Below are positions 28,598-35,626 of a DNA stretch of 35,626 bases, one piece after another. A model generated the notes under the pieces. The model was not told the origin of the DNA, searched no databases, and was given only the letters and a program-made list of their open reading frames with translations. This DNA is from Gemmatimonadaceae bacterium (GTDB taxonomy: Bacteria; Gemmatimonadota; Gemmatimonadetes; Gemmatimonadales; Gemmatimonadaceae). The translations under genes were made by a program, and so were the position numbers. How positions within the stretch are numbered: position 1 is the stretch's first letter; each line of letters opens with the position of its first letter. The DNA is taken from assembly GCA_025453745.1 (NCBI GenBank), contig JALOPS010000004.1, forward strand, positions 1 through 35,626. The letters run 5' to 3'.

Positions 28598-28622
28598 GGC
28601 ACCGTCAGATCGCGAGGTACGT

Positions 28623-28662
28623 GCGGGGGGCGCCAGCGGGTCGGCGCCCCCCGCATCGTTTG
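28623..28662 (+). terminator. Strong GC hairpin after katG
   Basis: GCGGGGGGCGCC (28623-28634) and GGCGCCCCCCGC (28643-28654) form a perfect 12-bp stem with an 8-base loop, followed by ATCGTTTG with a short T-run. It sits 25 bases after the katG stop and before the convergent gene at 28676. Confidence 0.75.
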
Positions 28663-28675
28663 TGTGGCGTGCGCG

Positions 28676-29155
28676 TCAGTCGATTGAAGTCGGCGCGGGC
28701 TCGGATGGCACGGCCGCGTGCGCGGGGGGTCCGTCGAGCAGGATGCGTCCTCGTCGAGCGATGAGCACGATGCCGCCGGCGGCGCTGGCACCGATGCCCA
28801 CGAGCAGCGCCGCATTCCAGAGCGCGAGCGGGATGGACCAACTGCGATACGCGTTGACGAGCAGGAAGCAGAAGTAGAGCAGGCCGGCGCCGGCCCCCAG
28901 TCCGATGAAGCGCAGGATCGGCAGGTCGACGAGACGTCGGCGGCGTGCCGCCGCCACGAGGAGCCCCGAGAACAGGACTCCCAGCAGAAACGCGACGAAC
29001 GAGACCCGGCCGACGGTTTCCAGGACGTCGCGCGGGGTCGCCTTGCCGAAGACCAACGCAGCGGCCCCCACCGCCGTGGTGGCGACCCCCGCGGCGACCG
29101 CGAAGGTGAGTCCGTTCCCCACGACTGCGCCGAGCAGCCGACGCCATCGGGTCAT
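28676..29155 (-). CDS. Four-helix membrane protein, unknown function
   Basis: A 159-residue protein with four hydrophobic segments (about 8-35, 47-67, 80-100, 110-132) and a Pro/Ala-rich C-terminal tail. No family is recognised. Arg-rich loops such as RRRRLV between helices 2 and 3 suggest cytoplasmic loops. It is transcribed away from the PadR unit, with repeat copies in the gap upstream of it, and converges on katG. Confidence 0.65.
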   Translation of the reverse strand: MTRWRRLLGAVVGNGLTFAVAAGVATTAVGAAALVFGKATPRDVLETVGRVSFVAFLLGVLFSGLLVAAARRRRLVDLPILRFIGLGAGAGLLYFCFLLVNAYRSWSIPLALWNAALLVGIGASAAGGIVLIARRGRILLDGPPAHAAVPSEPAPTSID

Positions 29156-29200
29156 GCGGACGGACGCAGGGCGCCGCGGAGAGGCGCGTGGCGGTCTGCA

Positions 29201-29252
29201 TCAAGGACTCTGACCCCTTGAAGGGCGACTTCAAGGACTCTGACCCCTTGAA
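29201..29252. repeat. Palindromic repeat element, two left-side copies
   Basis: Two copies of the element TTCAAGG-ACTCTGACC-CCTTGAA lie at 29201-29222 (first T missing) and 29230-29252, in the same orientation, seven bases apart. Arms of seven bases are perfect inverted repeats, with a non-symmetrical 9-base core. Further copies of the same element are at 31173-31373, on the other side of the PadR unit. Confidence 0.85.
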
Positions 29253-29272
29253 GGGGATCGAATGCTTGTACC

Positions 29273-29301
29273 TTGATATACATAGATTCTCAATGTATAG
29301 T
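29273..29301 (+). promoter_or_regulatory. Near-consensus sigma-70 promoter with inverted repeat, upstream of the padR-like gene
   Basis: TTGATA (29273-29278) and TATAGT (29296-29301) are separated by 17 bases, the optimal spacing. Overlapping it is a perfect inverted repeat, TATACAT (29277-29283) and ATGTATA (29293-29299), with a 9-base spacer. PadR repressors commonly bind ATGT/ACAT-type dyads at their own promoters, so autorepression is likely. Below the promoter, the leader contains a hairpin GGCCCGGT-GCTGG-ACCGGGCC (29333-29353). Confidence 0.7.
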
Positions 29302-29381
29302 GCTGCTAGGTACGCCGGCAATACCCGGTCGCGGCCCGGTGCTGGACCGGGCCCTCCCCTTCCCTCGGACATGGTCGGCGC

Positions 29382-29768
29382 ATGGAGATCAACAAGGACC
29401 TGATCGCCGCGTCGTCCACACCGATCGTGCTCTCGATCCTCGCGGAGGGAGACAGCTACGGCTACGCGATCCTGCAGCGGGTCCGCGAGCTCTCGGGGGG
29501 CACGATGGAGTGGACCGACGGGATGCTGTATCCCGTGCTCCATCGCCTGGAGCGGTTCGGCTTCGTGGAAGCGCGCTGGGAGCAGGCCGATACGGGACGC
29601 AAGCGGAAGTACTATCGCATTACCGCCAGCGGCCGCACGCAGCTCGCCGAGGAGCGCCGGCAGTGGCACGCGGTGGAGACGACGCTGCGCGGCATCTGGC
29701 AGTCCGTGCGTCCAACGACCGAGCCGCTGGCGGTCGTCGCACCCACCCATTCGTGGAGCATCGCATGA
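29382..29768 (+). CDS. PadR-family transcriptional regulator
   Basis: A 128-residue winged-helix regulator. The N-terminal domain has the family pattern LSILAEGDSYGYAILQRV, GTMEWTDGMLYPVLHRLERFG and KRKYYRITASGRTQL (about 15-90), followed by a short C-terminal helix for dimerisation. It is of the PadR s2 type with a small C-terminal part. Its stop overlaps the start of the next gene (ATGA), which indicates coupled translation. It probably represses its own operon through the inverted repeat at 29277-29299; the inducer is unknown. Confidence 0.93.
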   Translation: MEINKDLIAASSTPIVLSILAEGDSYGYAILQRVRELSGGTMEWTDGMLYPVLHRLERFGFVEARWEQADTGRKRKYYRITASGRTQLAEERRQWHAVETTLRGIWQSVRPTTEPLAVVAPTHSWSIA

Positions 29769-31138
29769 CGGCGCCATCCCCCGACCTCGCGCTCGAAGCG
29801 CAGATCGACCAGTGGCGCAACTATCTCCGACATCGGCAGGCGATTCATGCCGTCGATGTCGCAGAGTTGGAGGATCATCTGCGCGAACAGGTTGCGGGGC
29901 TGCGCAGCGCGGGACTCGCGGCGGACGAAGCGTTCCTGGTGGCGGTCAAGCGTATGGGCGACCTCGATGCCCTCTCGCGCGAGTTCGCACGCGAGCATTC
30001 CGAGCGGCTCTGGAAGCAGCTCGTGATCGTGCCGGCGGCCGACCGCGATGATGGCACGCGCGTGCGCACCGATGCACTTGTCGCCTTCGCGGCAGCGGTG
30101 GGCGCGGCAGCGCTGGCCAAGCTGCCCGTGCTCTTCGGCATCGACCTCGACACGCACGAAAGCTTCTACCTGCGACACGCGCCGTTCTTCGTGCTGCCGC
30201 TGCTGACGGCGTATTTCGCGTGGAAGCGTCGGCTGGATCTGGCCACGACGCGGTGGCTCGCGGTGGGGTTCCTGGTCGCACTGCTCGTGGTGAACCTGCA
30301 GCGGGTCGTCGCCGGCGGGGACGTGGAAGTGCTGATGGTGCTGCATCTCCCGATCGCCCTGTGGCTCCTCGTGGGCATCGCCTACGCGGGGGGGCGGTGG
30401 AGCACGAGCGAGGGGCGCATGGACTTCGTGCGCTTCTCCGGTGAGCTGTTCATCTACTTCGTGCTGATCGCGCTGGGCGGCGGCGTGCTCATGGCCTTCA
30501 CCGCGATGATCTTCAAGTCGGTGGGCGTGGATGTGGAGCCGGTCTTTGAGCGATGGATCCTCCCCTGCGGGCCCGCCGGCGCGGTGCTCGTGGCGGCGTG
30601 GCTGGTGGAGGCCAAGCAGAGCGTGGTGGAGAACATGGCGCCGGTGCTCACGCGACTCTTCACGCCGATGTTCGCCGTGACGCTGCTCGTCTTCCTGGGC
30701 ACGCTCGTGGTGACCGGGCGCGGCATTCGCATCGAGCGCGACATGCTCATTGGCTTCGATCTGCTGCTGGCGCTCGTGCTCGGGCTCGTACTCTACGCCG
30801 TCTCCGCGCGCGACCCGCAGGCGCCGCCCGGGCTTTTCGATCGCGTGCAGGTGGTGCTCCTCGTCGCCGCGCTGGTCACCGACATCATCGCCCTCTCGGC
30901 GATCGCCGCACGGATCGGGGAGTTCGGCTTCACGCCCAATCGCGTCGCCGCGCTGGGCGAGAACGTCGTGTTGCTCGTGAATCTCGCGTGGTCCGCACTG
31001 CTCTACGTGCGCTTCCTGCGCGGGCGCGGCACGTTCGCGGCGCTCGAACGGTGGCAGACCACATACCTGCCGGTGTACGCCGGGTGGGCGGCCTTCGTGG
31101 TGCTGGTGTTTCCGCTGGTGTTCCGGCCATCGCGATAG
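29765..31138 (+). CDS. Multi-pass membrane protein with permease prefix domain
   Basis: A 457-residue inner-membrane protein. The first 90 residues are a soluble helical domain (ELEDHLREQVAGLRSAGLAADEAF, shortened here as ELEDHL and ADEAF) typical of permease prefix domain 1, usually found with ABC permeases of the MacB type in Acidobacteria and Gemmatimonadota. About eleven hydrophobic helices follow, resembling DUF4153 (FIYFVLIALGGGVLMAF). There is no ATPase or FtsX domain. It is paired with PadR, as permease-prefix genes often are, and its start overlaps the padR stop by four bases. Transport substrate unknown. Confidence 0.85.
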   Translation: MTAPSPDLALEAQIDQWRNYLRHRQAIHAVDVAELEDHLREQVAGLRSAGLAADEAFLVAVKRMGDLDALSREFAREHSERLWKQLVIVPAADRDDGTRVRTDALVAFAAAVGAAALAKLPVLFGIDLDTHESFYLRHAPFFVLPLLTAYFAWKRRLDLATTRWLAVGFLVALLVVNLQRVVAGGDVEVLMVLHLPIALWLLVGIAYAGGRWSTSEGRMDFVRFSGELFIYFVLIALGGGVLMAFTAMIFKSVGVDVEPVFERWILPCGPAGAVLVAAWLVEAKQSVVENMAPVLTRLFTPMFAVTLLVFLGTLVVTGRGIRIERDMLIGFDLLLALVLGLVLYAVSARDPQAPPGLFDRVQVVLLVAALVTDIIALSAIAARIGEFGFTPNRVAALGENVVLLVNLAWSALLYVRFLRGRGTFAALERWQTTYLPVYAGWAAFVVLVFPLVFRPSR

Positions 31139-31172
31139 GGGCCGAGCGTCAGCCTTCGGGTCCCTTCAAGGC

Positions 31173-31373
31173 TTCAAGGGGTCAGAGTCCTTGAAACGCT
31201 CCCGCTTCAAGGGGTCAGAGTCCTTGAAATCGCCTCCCGCTTCAAGCGGTCGCGCTTCATCGGCTCAGCGTCCTCGAAAAGCCCCCGCATCAAGGGGTGA
31301 TCAAGGGGTCAGAGTCCTTGAAAACCGTTCAAGGACTCTGACCCCTTGAATTCAAGGACTCTGACCCCTTGAA
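31173..31373. repeat. Palindromic repeat cluster, five intact right-side copies and one decayed
   Basis: Copies of the element seen at 29201-29252: 31173-31195, 31206-31228 and 31301-31322 in the GGGGTCAGAGTCC orientation; 31328-31350 and 31351-31373, directly adjacent, in the GGACTCTGACCCC orientation. A decayed copy with five differences is at 31256-31278, and fragments are present around 31162 and 31241. Sequence identity among intact copies is essentially complete, which suggests recent spread or continuing homogenisation. Confidence 0.88.
31301..31349. terminator. Perfect 22-bp inverted repeat between convergent genes
   Basis: The copy at 31301-31322 is the exact reverse complement of 31328-31349, with a 5-base loop AACCG. 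In RNA it would form a very stable hairpin in either direction. It lies after the permease-prefix gene (ends 31138) and just below the stop of the minus-strand gene (31352), so it could end transcription from one or both sides. There is no T-run. Confidence 0.5.
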
Positions 31374-31990
31374 AGGCCCCTTGAGAGGGGGACGAAGCGG
31401 AAATCGCAGAGCGCGTCGCCCGCCGCGATGGTGCGCGTCCGCTCGAGGGTCACGGACCACGCCTCTGCCATGCGATAGTCGAGCGTGCACCCCGCGTGCG
31501 GTGTCAGCTCGGGCACCCCGTGCGCAGCGAAGTACTCGGCGATCGGACAGCGCGTGACGTCGAAGGCCACTGTGTCGATGCTCGGCAGGGTGGTACGCGC
31601 GAACGGTCGCACAAAGAGCGTCGCAAAGAGCGCGTCGATCACACGCCGCACATGCGTGAGCCGTGCGCCGCCCAGGAGGCGCGACGCCGCGAAGCCCCCG
31701 ACGATCCCCGGGCGCGAGATGGCCCAATTGAGATCGGTGACTGCCCGGCCGATGTCGTCGGGCCCGACCCCCGCCTGTCGCAGCGCGTCGTGCAGCGCGA
31801 GGTCCCACTCGAGGAGCTGACCGAGCACTCCGAGTGCCGCGGGTCGATCGCGCGTCACGTCACGGTGACGATGACGCGCCTCCGCCCACACCGCGCGTGC
31901 GTCCACGTGCGGCAACGTGCGCTGTAGCGCGGCACGAGCCGCGCGGCCGATCATGAGGCTCGCCACACCGGCAGGAAGTCGCATTGCCAT
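31352..31990 (-). CDS. L-2-amino-thiazoline-4-carboxylic acid hydrolase family protein
   Basis: A 212-residue cytosolic protein with the C-terminal block AFDVTRCPIAEYFAAHGVPE, CTLDYRMAEAW and GDALCDFRF, which I associate with the ATC_hydrolase family (enzymes or relatives that open L-2-amino-thiazoline-4-carboxylate on the way to cysteine). The real substrate in this lineage is unknown. ATG 31990 lies 18 bases after the stop of the upstream hydrolase gene; ATG 32050 would overlap it. The last residues, SRGQSP with the TGA stop, are encoded by the palindromic repeat copy at 31351-31373, so the natural C-terminus has been replaced or extended. Confidence 0.75.
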   Translation of the reverse strand: MAMRLPAGVASLMIGRAARAALQRTLPHVDARAVWAEARHRHRDVTRDRPAALGVLGQLLEWDLALHDALRQAGVGPDDIGRAVTDLNWAISRPGIVGGFAASRLLGGARLTHVRRVIDALFATLFVRPFARTTLPSIDTVAFDVTRCPIAEYFAAHGVPELTPHAGCTLDYRMAEAWSVTLERTRTIAAGDALCDFRFVPLSRGLSRGQSP

Positions 31991-32007
31991 ATCGTGGTCC
32001 GCAGTTG

Positions 32008-33669
32008 CTATCGCCGCGCCCCGTCGACGCGACGGAACACCAGATCCCACATGCGACCGTTGGCCACGTGCAGCGCGCTGACGCGACCGCGCGCATCGCG
32101 TGAAAAGAACACCGCACCGAGTGCGTCGCTCTCGAACCCGTCGCGATACGCCGGTGCAAGCGACACCGTGTAGCCCGGCCGGAGCTGCACACGCACGCGG
32201 CCATCCACGATGGAGACGACGTACGTCGCATCGATCTCCTCGCTGCGGTATTGGCCCGCGAAACCGGCGAGCGTCGCGGCGCTCGTGTCGGGATCGGCCA
32301 CACGCTCCACCACCGTGGTGTCGTCTTCGGCGCCGATGAGCAGCCCGCGCGTGACGCGGTCCGCCGTGCGCGCCACGTCAACGAGGCGCCGCGAACGCGA
32401 TGCGTTCACCCAACTGCCATCCCCCGCCGGCCACAACCGCACGCCGCCCCACACCAGTCGCCCATCGACCCCATCGACGCGCGCAAACGTGTGCGCCCCC
32501 GCATGCCGCCACCGCCCGACCCAGCGCGCCGCGCCCGCTGCGTCGACCATCGTGGTGTCGGCCCGACGCGCCGGCGTGAGCTCGGGGTGCAGGCCATCGA
32601 CCAGCGCGTGCGTCAGAGCCGTGGGGTCGGCCGATGCGGCATTGCACAGCACCGCGATCGAGAGCCGCCCCAGGTCGGGATAGCGCGCGAGAAACGTGCG
32701 ATAGCCACCCGTTGCCCCGCTGTGCGACCACTCACGCGTGCCGCGATAGCGATCGTTCACCACCCCGAGCGCATACGCAATCTCCCGCCCGTCGCGCGTG
32801 CGACTCCGGTGCACGAGCGTGTCGGCCCACGGCGCGCCAAACTGTTTGCCGTCGAGCGCCTCGTTCCACCGGAGCCAGTCGGCCGCCGTCGTGAGCAACC
32901 CACCGGGGCCGTGCACATCCTCGAAGGGCATGGCCAGGCGCCACTCGCGCCCGCGTGGCGCGTAGGCCGGCGCGCGGCCGGGCACGACGGCGGTGAAGTC
33001 GTCACGCCACCGCGTGTGCGTCATCCCCGCAGGGTCGAACAGTCGTGCGCGCGTGAATGCGGCAAACGACTGTCCGCTCGCACGCTCGACGATGGTCGGG
33101 AGCAGCGCGAAACCGGAGTTGGTATACGAATACGTCTGCCCGACGGGATAGTTGAGCGCGCGTTGCGCGGTGATGATGGCCAGCAGATCTGCCTGCTGGT
33201 GCGCACGACGCCCGCGCTCCCACCCCTGCGCCGCGACGAGCGCGCTCCACTCGCGCAATCCACTCGTGTGATTGAGCAGATGCCGGATGGTGATTGGCGC
33301 GTCGTACGTCGGCAGCTCGGGAATCCACTTGCGCACGTCGTCATCGAGCGACAGCCGCCCGTCGAGCGCGAGCAACACGATGGCGGAGGCGGTGAACTGC
33401 TTGGCCACGGAGCCCGATTCGAAGATCGTCTCTGCGCCGATCGCACGCTGGCTCTCGAGGTCGGCCATGCCATAGCCGGCGAGCAGCGCGGTGCGCCCGC
33501 CGCGGGCGACGCCGACGGCACACCCCGGCGCATCGGCACGATTCCACGGGGCAAACACGCGGTCCGCGAGGCTCGCGAGGTCGACCGGTTGGGCGCCCAC
33601 CACGGCAGGCGCGGCAACGAGCGCACACACAACGTGGCGCGCGGGACGAAGGCATGAGGTGAGACGCAT
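32008..33669 (-). CDS. Exported serine hydrolase, class C beta-lactamase family
   Basis: A 553-residue protein with a signal peptide (about 1-26, ending VVGAQ) and a penicillin-binding-protein/beta-lactamase-like domain of the PF00144 type. The active-site SVAK is at 87-90 (Ser nucleophile, Lys base), the second motif YTN at about 182-184 and a third-motif HSG at about 314-316. A further C-terminal domain (about 400-553) with beta-strand pattern follows, similar to the lipocalin-like tail of related esterases/peptidases. Likely a D-amino peptidase, esterase or lactamase-like hydrolase acting in the periplasm. The ATG at 33669 starts the signal peptide. It precedes the ATC-hydrolase-like gene by 17 bases. 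Confidence 0.9.
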   Translation of the reverse strand: MRLTSCLRPARHVVCALVAAPAVVGAQPVDLASLADRVFAPWNRADAPGCAVGVARGGRTALLAGYGMADLESQRAIGAETIFESGSVAKQFTASAIVLLALDGRLSLDDDVRKWIPELPTYDAPITIRHLLNHTSGLREWSALVAAQGWERGRRAHQQADLLAIITAQRALNYPVGQTYSYTNSGFALLPTIVERASGQSFAAFTRARLFDPAGMTHTRWRDDFTAVVPGRAPAYAPRGREWRLAMPFEDVHGPGGLLTTAADWLRWNEALDGKQFGAPWADTLVHRSRTRDGREIAYALGVVNDRYRGTREWSHSGATGGYRTFLARYPDLGRLSIAVLCNAASADPTALTHALVDGLHPELTPARRADTTMVDAAGAARWVGRWRHAGAHTFARVDGVDGRLVWGGVRLWPAGDGSWVNASRSRRLVDVARTADRVTRGLLIGAEDDTTVVERVADPDTSAATLAGFAGQYRSEEIDATYVVSIVDGRVRVQLRPGYTVSLAPAYRDGFESDALGAVFFSRDARGRVSALHVANGRMWDLVFRRVDGARR

Positions 33670-33713
33670 CGCGGGAAGCTGCGATCCCGCGCGCCGCAGC
33701 GCCACGCGAGGGA

Positions 33714-35030
33714 CTAGCGGAGCGCCGACGTGACGAAGGTGCGGAACGGCGACTCGAGATCGAGCGGCGAGCCCAGCACGTTGGTGAAGAGCAGTGCGAC
33801 CACCCCTTCCCGCGGCTCGGCCCAATACGTCGTCTTGAACGCCCCGCCCCAGGAAAACGCACCGACGCTGAGCGGCGTGCGATGATCGTTGCCCGTCGTC
33901 TCGAGTGCAAAGCCCAGCCCATACGCGGGCTCGAGTGGCGCGATCTGATTGGCGAGCATGAGGTCCACCGTCTTGCGGCCGAGCAGCCGCACGCCACCCA
34001 CGTCGCCGTGGTTCAGGAAGAGCTGCAGGAAGCGCGCGTAGTCGTGCACCGTCGACGAGAGCCCGGCGCCACCAGCGAAGTACGTCATGGGTCGCGCGGG
34101 AAAGTCGGCATGCGTACCGCCGATGCGCTCGTGCAACGGCGCCAGCACGCTGTCGCGCCACTCGTGCAGCGTGACGAGTCGCGCACGCCGGTCGGCCGGG
34201 AGCGAGAACCACGTATCGCGCATGCCAAGCGGCTCGGTGATGCGGGTGCGCACGAACTGGTCGAATGGCATCCCCGACCAGACTTCCACGAGACGACCGA
34301 GCACGTCGAGCGACAGACTGTAGATGAACCGTTCGCCGGGGTCAGCGCGCAACGGCAACCTCCCCAGCACATCGATTCGCTCGGCGAGCACGTCCCCCTC
34401 GCGCCCGAGCGCGGTAATGCCCGCCTTCGCGTAGATGGCGCGCATCTCCTCGCTGCCGATATCGGCGTAGTCGAGCCCGGACGTATGCGTGAAGAGCTGG
34501 CGCACCGTGGTGCGGCGGCGCGCGGGACGCGTGGTGTACGACGAGTCTGTCGGGTTGAACCGCTCGAGCACCGCCTGCTTGGCGAACGACGGCAGGTAGC
34601 GTTCGACCGCATCATCGAGCTGGAAGCGCCCTTCTTCCCAGAGCAGCATCGCCGCCAGCGACGTGATCGCCTTCGTCTGCGAGGCGACGCGGAAGATGTC
34701 ATCGGAGCGGAGCGGCTCCGGCCGGCCGAGCTCCCGCACGCCGTAGGCGCGTTCGTAGGCCACCTGTCCGTTCTTGAGCACCAGCACCACCGCACCCGGA
34801 ATGCGCCGCGCGGCGATGAGACCGTCGAGCCACCGGTCGAGCCGCTCCATGCGCATGGCATCGAGTGCGGATGCCATGGGCGCGGAGGCGGGACGCGGAG
34901 CACCCGATGCGGCGCGCGGTTGTGCGCGCAGCATCGGGTCCGGCGCGAGCAGGGCGGCGAGCGCGACCAGCGGGGACAGCGCGCGAGCGCAACGGGAACG
35001 AGGCACAGGACTCCGGGTGTGTGTCGCCAT
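33714..35030 (-). CDS. Exported serine hydrolase, beta-lactamase family (EstB-like)
   Basis: A 438-residue protein, also of the PF00144 type, with a signal peptide (MATHTRSPVPRSRCARAL onward, ending LRAQ). The nucleophile motif SQTK is at 117-120. The second motif is YSL, not the usual YxN, and the third region reads FSWGGAFKTTYW, as in esterases of the EstB type where WGG replaces HxG. This points to an esterase or similar hydrolase, not an antibiotic-hydrolysing lactamase. ATG 35030 is used; ATG 35060 would lengthen the leader. The next hydrolase gene follows after 44 bases in the same direction, and the two proteins share fold but little sequence, so they are old paralogues at most. Confidence 0.9.
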   Translation of the reverse strand: MATHTRSPVPRSRCARALSPLVALAALLAPDPMLRAQPRAASGAPRPASAPMASALDAMRMERLDRWLDGLIAARRIPGAVVLVLKNGQVAYERAYGVRELGRPEPLRSDDIFRVASQTKAITSLAAMLLWEEGRFQLDDAVERYLPSFAKQAVLERFNPTDSSYTTRPARRRTTVRQLFTHTSGLDYADIGSEEMRAIYAKAGITALGREGDVLAERIDVLGRLPLRADPGERFIYSLSLDVLGRLVEVWSGMPFDQFVRTRITEPLGMRDTWFSLPADRRARLVTLHEWRDSVLAPLHERIGGTHADFPARPMTYFAGGAGLSSTVHDYARFLQLFLNHGDVGGVRLLGRKTVDLMLANQIAPLEPAYGLGFALETTGNDHRTPLSVGAFSWGGAFKTTYWAEPREGVVALLFTNVLGSPLDLESPFRTFVTSALR

Positions 35031-35081
35031 ACGATCACCCCACGCGCCCGGATTGCGCACGGCCCTGCGCGCAACTGTTGC

Positions 35082-35626
35082 CTACCGGCGACGGATCCAG
35101 GTCGGTGCGCTGCCGCCGCCCCACTCCTCGCGCAGCGTACGCAGTTGCAGCAGCGTGCCATTGGGTCGCATGGTCATCAGTTGCGAGCGCGCCCCGCCCG
35201 CGGCGATGTCGACGAAGGCAATGAGGTCCCCCGCGGGTGACCATGCCGGGGCGAGCTGCTGCCCCGGCAGCGCGATGCGACGCTCTGCACCCGTGGCGAG
35301 AGTGAGGATCATCAGATCGGCATCGCCGCCGAAGTACCGCACGAAGGCGAGCCGTCCACCGTCTGGCGACCAGGTGGGCGCCCCATCGAATCCCGTGGTC
35401 GTCACCGTGATGCGGCGCTTGCCCGATCCATCGCGCTGCATGATCCAGATCGACACTTCCGTGCCGGACGGAGCGGGATCGACCTGCACGAACGCCACCT
35501 GGCGGCCGTCCGCGCTCCACGCGGGGGAGCGTCGGACAGCGGTTGCGGGGAGATCTGCAGTGAGGTTGACCGCGGCCGTGCCATCGTCGCGCATCACCCA
35601 GATGTCCGAGCGCGCGCTCCCTCCAA
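35082..35626 (-). CDS. PD40/TolB-like beta-propeller protein, C-terminal part
   Basis: The frame stops at 35082-35084 and runs off the right edge, so the start is not in the window. At least three WD40-like PD40 blades are visible, with SPAWSADGRQVAFV, APTWSPDGGRLAFVR and APAWSPAGDLIAF, each ending in a strand that would close a blade. Such propellers occur in TolB-like periplasmic proteins and in peptidases such as the S9 family; here no enzyme domain follows and the chain ends ...PTWIRRR. Since the N-terminal part is missing, what it is fused to cannot be told. Confidence 0.8.
   Translation of the reverse strand, partial: GGSARSDIWVMRDDGTAAVNLTADLPATAVRRSPAWSADGRQVAFVQVDPAPSGTEVSIWIMQRDGSGKRRITVTTTGFDGAPTWSPDGGRLAFVRYFGGDADLMILTLATGAERRIALPGQQLAPAWSPAGDLIAFVDIAAGGARSQLMTMRPNGTLLQLRTLREEWGGGSAPTWIRRR

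Noticed and set aside
28605-29777. 390-codon minus-strand frame running through the left repeats
   Set aside because: It is a composite of antisense padR and repeat sequence; only 28676-29155 in a different frame looks like a protein gene.
31173-31373. CRISPR array
   Set aside because: Copies occur in both orientations with irregular or no spacing, and no cas gene is present.
33670-34212. Upstream extension of the first serine hydrolase into its neighbour
   Set aside because: The signal peptide begins at ATG 33669, and the extension overlaps the second hydrolase in another frame.

Overview
The window is about 35.6 kb of uniformly GC-rich bacterial chromosome with short intergenic gaps. Gene content (M28 peptidase, PadR plus permease-prefix protein, PD40 propeller, class C beta-lactamase-like hydrolases, RND efflux) and the BchE-like fragment at the left edge suggest a phototrophic member of Gemmatimonadota. 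That assignment is inference. No rRNA or tRNA gene, CRISPR array, prophage or complete insertion sequence was recognised.

Layout. 1-930 is the 3' end of a gene for a radical-SAM protein strongly resembling BchE, the anaerobic cyclase of bacteriochlorophyll synthesis. 936-1432 is a repeat-rich gap with no gene and may be one edge of a photosynthesis gene cluster. 1433-8872 (plus strand) holds a P2-type cation ATPase, GTP-dependent PEP carboxykinase, two small lipoproteins, a DUF7002-like protein and a VOC-fold protein. 8869-13328 (minus) holds an MFS exporter and a three-gene unit: GspG-like pseudopilin, HD-GYP protein, single-pass membrane protein. 13664-17588 holds divergent glgC and glgA (glycogen synthesis), with a threonine/serine dehydratase-like PLP enzyme behind glgA. 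17601-19596 (minus) holds a secreted M28 peptidase followed by a four-helix membrane protein.

19755-26125 (minus) is a complete tripartite efflux operon, tolC-like, membrane fusion protein and RND pump, followed by a DUF2892 membrane protein and an ArsR repressor. An AT-rich near-palindrome lies in the gap between tolC and the divergent katG and is a good operator candidate. katG (26387-28597) ends in a strong GC hairpin.

29156-31373 is the most unusual part. A PadR repressor and a multi-pass permease-prefix protein, driven by a near-consensus promoter with an inverted repeat, are flanked on both sides by copies of a 23-bp palindromic element (TTCAAGG-N9-CCTTGAA). Two copies on the right face each other and form a perfect 22-bp stem. 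One copy supplies the last codons and stop of the next gene, an ATC-hydrolase-family protein. 31352-35626 (minus) holds that gene, two exported beta-lactamase-family serine hydrolases and the 3' part of a PD40/TolB-like propeller gene cut by the window edge.
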